Source: PALSA-350 sp963834445 (GTDB taxonomy: Bacteria; Acidobacteriota; Terriglobia; Terriglobales; Acidobacteriaceae). Taken from it: a stretch of 64,000 bases of DNA. Both the position numbers and the translations under genes were made by a program. A model generated the notes under the pieces. That model saw nothing but the letters and a program-made list of their open reading frames with translations. It searched no databases and was not told the DNA's origin. The stretch spans positions 558,001 to 622,000 of the forward strand of contig CAWIBU010000002.1 of NCBI GenBank assembly GCA_963834445.1. Reading direction: 5' to 3'. Positions 58,469-64,000 of the stretch are shown one piece after another. Position 1 is the first letter of the stretch. Each line of letters starts with the position of its first letter.

Positions 58469-59573
58469 CGGAAGCCTCTTTCGCTACGTATTCTGAAGTC
58501 ATTTGCTTGTCCGACGCAGCCTTGAGGGTGTCCTTGACCATGCGCGCAATTGCTTTGGCGAGGTCGGGTGGCACGGCATTCCCGATCTGCCGAGCGATCT
58601 CTGTCTTGCCACCCTTGAATACGAAATCATCCGGAAATCCCATCAGACGAGCTGCCTCGCGATGGGTGATCGGCCGGTGTTTGTCGGGATGCAGATAACG
58701 GCCCTTCTCAGGCTTAAAAAACTCAGTCCGGATCGTAACGGAAGGCCGATCCCACCACAAACGACCAAATAGGTCAGTACCACCCGTCGTCTTACGTATC
58801 CAGCATCCTGGGGTGATGTGCGCAGCATTGCGCATAAGGTCGAAACGATTTCCGCCCGGCGGAACTGCCCGGTACCGTGCCAGGCTTGTCGTTGTGGGGT
58901 TACGGCCAAAATGAAGATCGTGAGGGCCAGTTTCTTTTCGAATCTCGGTGCCTTGCGGCTCGTCTAGATCCGAGATGGCGTCCCGAACCGTCACCCACGC
59001 CCGCAAATGTGATCTCAAATCAGGCGCGGCATGTGTAGCTGCTGGAGGAAATAGTGGTGCAGAAACCTTTTTTTCGTTCCACCCCACCACTACGGTGCGC
59101 TTCCTCGTCTGTGGGGTTCCATAGTCGGCCGTGTTCAGCACAGCGGCGTCGGTGGCAAAGCCTATCTCTTCGGCTCGTCTCTTGATCTGGAGCAACTCGG
59201 GTGAACGAAAAAGCTCGCTAACGTTTTCCATGACGAACATGCTCGCCCCGGAAAGCTTGACGATATCCAGGTAGGGCTCCCATAGGGCGCGCCGGATATC
59301 GCCCCTTCGATTTTTGTTGAGCAGACTAAAGCCTTGGCAGGGTGGACCGCCGATCACGATATCCGCCTTTGGAATCACCGGGGCGCCCGCAAGCCAAGTC
59401 TCGATATTGCCGCACACCGTCTTGCTGACAAAGTTCGCCGCATGGGTTGCAATCGCCGCTGCATCGAAGTCCACGGCCAAGACTGGGTCAAATCCGCCAC
59501 AAAACCGCGGATCGACAAAGCCAAGGGTCATTCCGCCTGCGCCACAGAAAAGATCAATCAACTTGTACGTCAT
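58446..59573 (-). CDS. C5 cytosine DNA methyltransferase
   Basis: A 375-residue Dcm-type methyltransferase with all main motifs: I (LIDLFCGAGGMTLGF), IV with the catalytic Cys (IVIGGPPCQGFSLL, near residue 79), VI (SMFVMENVSEL), VIII (GTPQTRKRTVVVG) and IX-X (ITHREAARLMGFPDDFVFKG, RQIGNAVPPDLAKAI). It probably protects host DNA at the site cut by the HNH partner; the recognition sequence cannot be read from the sequence. The ATG directly follows the vsr stop (TGA/ATG abut) and the gene overlaps the HNH gene by 23 bases. Confidence 0.93.
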   Translation of the reverse strand: MTYKLIDLFCGAGGMTLGFVDPRFCGGFDPVLAVDFDAAAIATHAANFVSKTVCGNIETWLAGAPVIPKADIVIGGPPCQGFSLLNKNRRGDIRRALWEPYLDIVKLSGASMFVMENVSELFRSPELLQIKRRAEEIGFATDAAVLNTADYGTPQTRKRTVVVGWNEKKVSAPLFPPAATHAAPDLRSHLRAWVTVRDAISDLDEPQGTEIRKETGPHDLHFGRNPTTTSLARYRAVPPGGNRFDLMRNAAHITPGCWIRKTTGGTDLFGRLWWDRPSVTIRTEFFKPEKGRYLHPDKHRPITHREAARLMGFPDDFVFKGGKTEIARQIGNAVPPDLAKAIARMVKDTLKAASDKQMTSEYVAKEASVGKAVTT

Positions 59574-59993
59574 TCATCTTCTATTGTTGCCAGCTTCAAG
59601 GAATTGCACAAGTCTTTCTCGGAGAACCCCCTCCTCCTTCATTTCGCACTGGTAGACAACGAAAATCCTCCAGCCTCCTCGAAGCAGCTCCTCTCGAGCG
59701 CGTTTGTCACGAGCTGTATTCTTTACAATCTTCTCTCTCCAGAATGCTTTGTTGGAGCTCGGGAGTGCGCCTCGGTCGCAGTCGTGACCATGCCAGAAGC
59801 AGCCATCGACGAAAATCACACTTTTTCGACTAGGAAAAACCAGATCTGGGGTACCGGGAAGACCTTTGCCGTGCAATCGATAGCGGTAGCCCAGCCTGTG
59901 CAGCATGAACCGAATTTTGAGCTCAGGTGAGGTGTCGCGGCTTCGAACCATAGCCATGTTGCGACTGCGTTGCTCCGGCGACACGGTATCCAT
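59574..59993 (-). CDS. vsr: Very short patch repair endonuclease
   Basis: A 139-residue Vsr endonuclease, which nicks next to T:G mismatches formed by deamination of 5-methylcytosine. Motifs match the family: DTVSPEQRSRNMAMVRSRDT, SPELKIRFMLHRLGYRYRLH, the catalytic PGTPDLVFPSRKSVIFVDGC, and FWHGHDC with zinc/active-site residues, then WREKIVKNTARDKRAREELL. Its presence next to a C5 methyltransferase is the classic pairing. The ATG at 59993 begins the Vsr signature; a longer frame to 60047 adds 18 unsupported residues. Confidence 0.93.
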   Translation of the reverse strand: MDTVSPEQRSRNMAMVRSRDTSPELKIRFMLHRLGYRYRLHGKGLPGTPDLVFPSRKSVIFVDGCFWHGHDCDRGALPSSNKAFWREKIVKNTARDKRAREELLRGGWRIFVVYQCEMKEEGVLRERLVQFLEAGNNRR

Positions 59994-60349
59994 ATTGGGG
60001 CTGTGGACCGAGGGATTCTCCCTAACAAATTCGGCGACCGCGAGCATCGCGCTCAGCCGCTGACCATCGGGATCGAACTAGCCCACCTGTGCCGCCCTCG
60101 ATGGAGTGAGCGGCTGCGTGACTCAGCCCGACCATTATACGTCCAGCCGCCACGAGTTGCTGAGGCGGTAGCATTCGACAACTACGGCTTTCCAATCAAC
60201 CGAGGCTTTGCGCTCGAATCAATACGTGTTGTCGCATAGCCAGCAATCTAAAACGTAGCGAAACGCGAGAATGAGTTTGCCCTTGCAGCCGAAAACCTTG
60301 GGCTCGCCAGACCTAGCTGCTCAATTGAGCATTAGGACCCGTAAACTAG
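59994..60349. other. Gap between vsr and the IS element
   Basis: No gene is evident in these 356 bases on either strand. The vsr operon promoter must lie here, but no convincing boxes were found. The left 5-bp copy (ACTAG) of the IS target duplication is at 60345-60349. Confidence 0.5.
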
Positions 60350-60429
60350 TGAGTTCGCTCATCTGAATTGGCCCACTTCGCTCATCTGAATTGGCCCACC
60401 TGTACAAGCCCGGATGTAAGGATTCGGGG

Positions 60430-61974
60430 ATGGACAGGAGGCAAAAGGTGGAACTATTTGAGGTGATCCGGCGGGGATACGCGGCCGGGGAGACGATTCA
60501 AGGTCTATCGAAGAAGCACGGTGTGCACCGTCGGATGGTGCGTCAGGCGATCGGGAGCGCTATTCCTCCCGCGCGCAAAGCGGTGGTACGCGAAGCGCCC
60601 AGACTGGGTCCGGTCATGGCTCTGATCGAGCGGATGCTGGCCTGTGACCTTCAGGCTCCGCGCAAACAGCGGCATACGGCTCATCGGATCTGGATGCGGC
60701 TGCGCAAGGAGCATCCGGAGCACCCGGTCGGGGAAGCGACCGTGCGGCGCTATGTGCGGGAGCGGAAGCGGGAGTTGGGACTCAGCGGGCGGGAAGTGTT
60801 CGTGCCGCAGAGCTACGAGCTGGGGCAGGAAGCGCAGGTGGATTGGTTCGAAGCCGTGGTCATGCTGGGCGGCGAAGCGCGCAAGCTGCAGTTTTTCGCC
60901 ATGCGCAGCATGGGCTCGGGCGATGCCTTCCACCGCGCCTATCCGCACGCCACGCAGCAAGCGCTGCTGGAAGCTCACGAACATGCGTTTGCCTATTTTG
61001 GCGGCGTATTCAAGACCCTGCGCTACGACAACATGACCTCGGTGGTGAAGAAGATTCTGCGTGGATATCAGCGGGTGGAGACGGATCGGATCATCGCGTT
61101 CCGCTCGCACTGGGGCTACCAAAGCGAGTACTGCAACCCGGCCAGCGGCCACGAAAAAGGTGGCGTGGAAGGGGAGTTGGGCTGGTTCCGGCGCAACTGG
61201 CTGGTGCCGGTGCCGGAAGCCAGCATGTTGGACGCGTTGAACCAACATATCCTCGATGCCTGTCTGGAGAACCGAAGCCGCACCATTGTTGGCCGCGGCA
61301 TGACCATCGGTCAGGCCAGCGAACGGGAACGCGAGCATCTGTCGCCGCTGGCCGAAGAAGGATTTCCGATTGACGAGTTGCTGTATCCGCTTCTGGTGGA
61401 CAGCAAAGGCCGGGTCAAGGTGAAGACCAACTGGTACTCGGCCCCGCTCTGGCCAGGGCTACGCGTAACCGCGATGGTTGCCCCATTAAGCGTAGAGATC
61501 GTGCATGACAACAAGGTGGCTGCGCGGCACACCCGTTGCTACGGGCGAGGTCATCAGATCCTCGATCTGGAGCACTATCTCGATGTGCTGGAGAAGAAGC
61601 CGGGAGCCATGGCCGGTTCCACGCCCTTGCAGCAGTGGCGTGAGGCTGGCCGCTGGCCGGCTTGCCTGGACCAGATCTGGCGAGAACTTGAGCAACGTCA
61701 TGGCAAGGGCAACGGGACCCGCGAGATGATCTCGCTGATTCGTGCCGGTTCCATCGACGGATGGGACAAGCTGATCGCTGCCGTGGAAGAGGCATTGCGG
61801 CTGGGGATTAGCGATGCAGCCGCGGTACTGCATCTGCTGCGTATGCCCGACCCGGAACAACGCCGTCAATACGCTGTCGCCCTGGCTGAAGAACTACTTC
61901 CGTTTGAACGCCCCATGCCGGTGATGGATGAATACGACCTGTTGCTGGCCAACACGACGGGGGGCATCCAGTGA
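60430..61974 (+). CDS. istA: IS21-family transposase IstA
   Basis: A 514-residue DDE transposase. The N-terminal helix-turn-helix segment (LFEVIRRGYAAGETIQGLSK, HGVHRRMVRQAIGSA) is followed by the catalytic core with Asp in EAQVDWFEAVVMLGG, Asp in TLRYDNMTSVV and Glu in EKGGVEGELGWFRRNW. The C-terminal domain has RVKVKTNWYSAPLWPG, common in IstA. The ATG at 60430 is chosen because the longer frame to 60391 begins within the terminal repeat. It overlaps istB by 4 bases. Confidence 0.93.
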   Translation: MDRRQKVELFEVIRRGYAAGETIQGLSKKHGVHRRMVRQAIGSAIPPARKAVVREAPRLGPVMALIERMLACDLQAPRKQRHTAHRIWMRLRKEHPEHPVGEATVRRYVRERKRELGLSGREVFVPQSYELGQEAQVDWFEAVVMLGGEARKLQFFAMRSMGSGDAFHRAYPHATQQALLEAHEHAFAYFGGVFKTLRYDNMTSVVKKILRGYQRVETDRIIAFRSHWGYQSEYCNPASGHEKGGVEGELGWFRRNWLVPVPEASMLDALNQHILDACLENRSRTIVGRGMTIGQASEREREHLSPLAEEGFPIDELLYPLLVDSKGRVKVKTNWYSAPLWPGLRVTAMVAPLSVEIVHDNKVAARHTRCYGRGHQILDLEHYLDVLEKKPGAMAGSTPLQQWREAGRWPACLDQIWRELEQRHGKGNGTREMISLIRAGSIDGWDKLIAAVEEALRLGISDAAAVLHLLRMPDPEQRRQYAVALAEELLPFERPMPVMDEYDLLLANTTGGIQ

Positions 61975-62741
61975 AGAACCAGACCCAAGCACTGGAACAT
62001 GCCACCATTCGGCAGTACTGCAAAGCGACTCGACTGCCTACCGTGGGCGCCAACTTTCAATCGCTGGCCGAGCAGGCGGTGAAGGAGAACCACAGCCACA
62101 CCCGCTATCTGGAAGCGCTGCTGTCCATCGAGTGCGAAGAGCGCGACCGGCACGCCATCGACAACCGCATTCGCGATGCCCACCTGCCGCGCTTGAAGAC
62201 GCTGGAAGAGTTTGATTTCGCGCAAGCTCAGCAGATCCCGGCGGCACGCATTCGCGAGTTGGCCGAAGGCGGCTATATCGAACGCAAGGAACCGATTGTA
62301 TTGATCGGGGAGTGCGGCACGGGAAAGACCCACCTGGCCATCGGCTTGTGCCTGGCCGCTTGCCGACAGAAGCGGCGCGTCCGCTTCACGACGGCGGCGG
62401 CTCTGGTCAACGAGTTGGTGGAAGCCAAGCAGAACAACCAGGTGCGCAAGCTGATGATGCGTTGGCAGAAGTACGAGCTGATCGCGCTGGACGAAGTCGG
62501 ATACGTACCTCTGGCAGACATCGGCGCGGAGTTCCTCTTTCAGGTGATCTCGGAGCGGGCTGAGCGGGCGGCCATCCTCGTCACCACCAACTTACCCTTC
62601 TCGGAATGGACAACTGTGTTTCCCAATCCACGACTCTGTAAAGCAGTCTTGGACCGGATCACGGATCGAGCCCACATCATCGAAACCGGAACCGAATCCT
62701 TCCGCTTCCGGCGCACGTTTGAAAGGAGCAAAAAGCATTGA
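61971..62741 (+). CDS. istB: IS21-family helper ATPase IstB
   Basis: A 256-residue AAA+ ATPase (DnaC-like) that assists IstA in target selection. Walker A is IGECGTGKTHLAIGL near residue 112, Walker B ELIALDEVGYVPLAD, and the sensor region AAILVTTNLPFSEWTTVF follows, then AVLDRITDRAHIIETGTESF with the arginine finger region. The start is GTG at 61971, in a GTGA overlap with istA. Confidence 0.93.
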   Translation: MKNQTQALEHATIRQYCKATRLPTVGANFQSLAEQAVKENHSHTRYLEALLSIECEERDRHAIDNRIRDAHLPRLKTLEEFDFAQAQQIPAARIRELAEGGYIERKEPIVLIGECGTGKTHLAIGLCLAACRQKRRVRFTTAAALVNELVEAKQNNQVRKLMMRWQKYELIALDEVGYVPLADIGAEFLFQVISERAERAAILVTTNLPFSEWTTVFPNPRLCKAVLDRITDRAHIIETGTESFRFRRTFERSKKH

Positions 62742-63009
62742 GGGGCAAGCTTTAAACGCACAGCTACAGGCCGTGGAATTGACGCGCTGTGGAAAGCATG
62801 GGAAAACGATAAAACCGTTTTCCCACCCTTCCCCCAGCCCTTGGAAATCGCTGCCGCGATTCCCACATTACACACGGCCACGACAACGAGAAAAATATCT
62901 CTCAAAACCTATGAAGCCAAACCCGGAACAATGATGCACAATACCACTACCCAGGTGGGCCAAATTAGATGGTCAAAGTGGGCCACGCCGGATGAGCGAA
63001 CTCAACTAG

Positions 63010-63203
63010 GTTCGTCCTTCCCCGTCGGTTAGGTCACCGGATCCCTTGCTGCGAAATGAGAGTTCTGATCTGGCACAGCCTGTTAGGCAAAGAAGGGTTC
63101 AACGAGGGTATTTGGCCAAAGCTAGGCGATAATTCTGACAAACGTCCCTGCTTGATCCATAGCAAACAGGGCACGACGAAAACAAGCTCCTGAGGTTATA
63201 CAC
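63010..63203. other. Gap between the IS right end and the next methyltransferase
   Basis: No gene is seen. The sequence is lower in G+C than the left part of the window. A GAGG site precedes the ATG at 63204. Confidence 0.5.
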
Positions 63204-64000
63204 ATGCTCGTGTCCGATCCTTCTGTGTTAGCGATTCGCCAGCCCCGGTTGCTTGACCTATTCTGCTGCGCAGGAGGCGCAAGTGCTGGGTACAAAAGAG
63301 CAGGATTTGATGTGACGGGTGTGGATATCCGAGAACAGCCGAACTATCCGTTTCCTTTCATCAAAGCGGATGCTCTCAAGCTGGATCCGGCGTTCATTGC
63401 CTCATTCGATGCAGCACACGCGTCTCCTCCGTGCCAGTCATATTCCGACCTTGCAAAGCGTAATAACAATGCCGACAAATGGCCACGGCTCATCGAACCC
63501 ATCCGAAATCTATTGATTCGGGCTGGCGTGCCATACATCATCGAAAATGTGGATGGAGCCCCTCTATTGAATGCGATCGTTTTATGCGGCACAATGTTCC
63601 CGCAGTTACGTGTGCTTCGACATCGACTTTTCGAAGCGAACTTTATGATTTTGGCGCCCTCTCACAGCAAACACCCAAAGGTTCATACTTTTGATCGACG
63701 AAAATCTCACTTTGGGAAAACAAATGAATGGAAAGACTTTGTCCAGGTCACAGGGGGTGGCAACTGTACCCTTGCCGCGGCGCGCGATGCCATGGGTATC
63801 GAATGGATGACGAAGCGTGAGATCAACGAATCAATTCCGCCCATTTATACGAAGTTCATCGGGAAACAATTAATGAGGTATTTGCAATCGAGACGAATAT
63901 CACAAGTAGAAAGGCCCAAGGTCCTAAGCAATGGACAAAACCTCTGTAAGCTAGCACGCCCTGCCGATCTATCAGATCACTCATCAAATGAGCTTCCCGG
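63204..64000 (+). CDS. Phage-like C5 cytosine methyltransferase, 3' end missing
   Basis: An open frame of 265 codons running off the right edge. Motif I reads RLLDLFCCAGGASAGYKRAG near residues 15-34, the catalytic PPC motif is SPPCQSYSDL near residue 75, and motif VI is PYIIENVDGAPL. These resemble short C5 methyltransferases carried by phages and mobile elements, and are not close to the Dcm-type gene at 58446. The ATG at 63204 has GAGG upstream. The window ends before any target recognition or motif X region can be judged. Confidence 0.8.
   Translation, partial: MLVSDPSVLAIRQPRLLDLFCCAGGASAGYKRAGFDVTGVDIREQPNYPFPFIKADALKLDPAFIASFDAAHASPPCQSYSDLAKRNNNADKWPRLIEPIRNLLIRAGVPYIIENVDGAPLLNAIVLCGTMFPQLRVLRHRLFEANFMILAPSHSKHPKVHTFDRRKSHFGKTNEWKDFVQVTGGGNCTLAAARDAMGIEWMTKREINESIPPIYTKFIGKQLMRYLQSRRISQVERPKVLSNGQNLCKLARPADLSDHSSNELP

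Larger units (their letters stand above)
60350..63004 (+). mobile_element. Complete IS21-family insertion sequence
   Basis: A 2655-bp element starting TGAGTTCGCTCATC and ending GATGAGCGAACTCA (inverted ends, TG...CA as usual in IS21). Each end carries two tandem 23-base sites: TTCGCTCAT...GGCCCAC at 60354-60376 and 60377-60399 (identical), and GTGGGCCA... at 62955-62977 and 62978-63000. ACTAG is duplicated immediately outside both ends (60345-60349 and 63005-63009). It encodes istA and istB and looks intact and recently inserted. Confidence 0.93.

Overview
The window looks like a chromosomal segment of an Acidobacteriota member, subdivision 1 (Terriglobia, Koribacter/Acidobacteriaceae-like). 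This rests on the 16S rRNA signature regions, the acidobacterial ADOP/MacB-type orphan permease at 27457-29880, the frequent TTG/GTG starts and the many dispersed palindromic repeats between genes. No species can be assigned by reading alone.

Positions 1-38000 are mostly housekeeping and metabolism. In order: the start of a response-regulator gene, a sigma-like regulator and glmU; a fatty-acid beta-oxidation operon (FadN-type fusion, thiolase, acyl-CoA dehydrogenase); envelope proteins (BON lipoprotein, YtxH-type protein, a DUF948-like protein); a cysteine desulfurase-mnmA pair for tRNA thiolation; a secreted DinB-like protein; citrate synthase; a ThiO-like oxidase; a glycosyltransferase diverging from gmd-fcl (GDP-fucose synthesis); an ECF sigma factor with a coupled membrane protein; a GntR/ABC/permease operon; the ADOP permease; an operon of two exported amidohydrolases (the second apparently lacking the metal ligands) and a sodium:solute symporter; trxB with a YggS-type PLP protein; and a type II NADH dehydrogenase.

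Positions 38000-49500 hold ilvE, a MarC protein, an 11-copy 19-bp tandem repeat, a complete rRNA operon (16S, tRNA-Ile(GAT), tRNA-Ala(TGC), 23S, 5S, terminator), a GT8 glycosyltransferase and an acyltransferase.

Positions 49500-64000 are an accessory region. They begin with remnants and chimeras of toxin-antitoxin genes (an AbrB fragment fused to a SnoaL-like domain, a frameshifted DUF429 fragment fused to a PIN C-terminus, a broken HigB, a HigA-like relic with an internal stop) next to an intact-looking Phd/VapC pair. Then comes a compact restriction-type island: an unknown 147-aa protein coupled to a Z1-domain SF2 ATPase, converging on an overlapping vsr - C5 methyltransferase - HNH endonuclease operon. 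The expected GHKL/MORC ATPase of related systems is not visible. A complete IS21-family element with a 5-bp target duplication follows, and the window ends inside a second, phage-like C5 methyltransferase.

Intergenic DNA carries several repeat families: a roughly 45-bp TTTGTCATCCCGACCGG-type repeat, a 105-bp palindromic element nested inside it in several copies, 287-362-bp elements with terminal inverted repeats, and short GTACGGGCT palindromes. Some copies sit inside the rRNA operon spacer.
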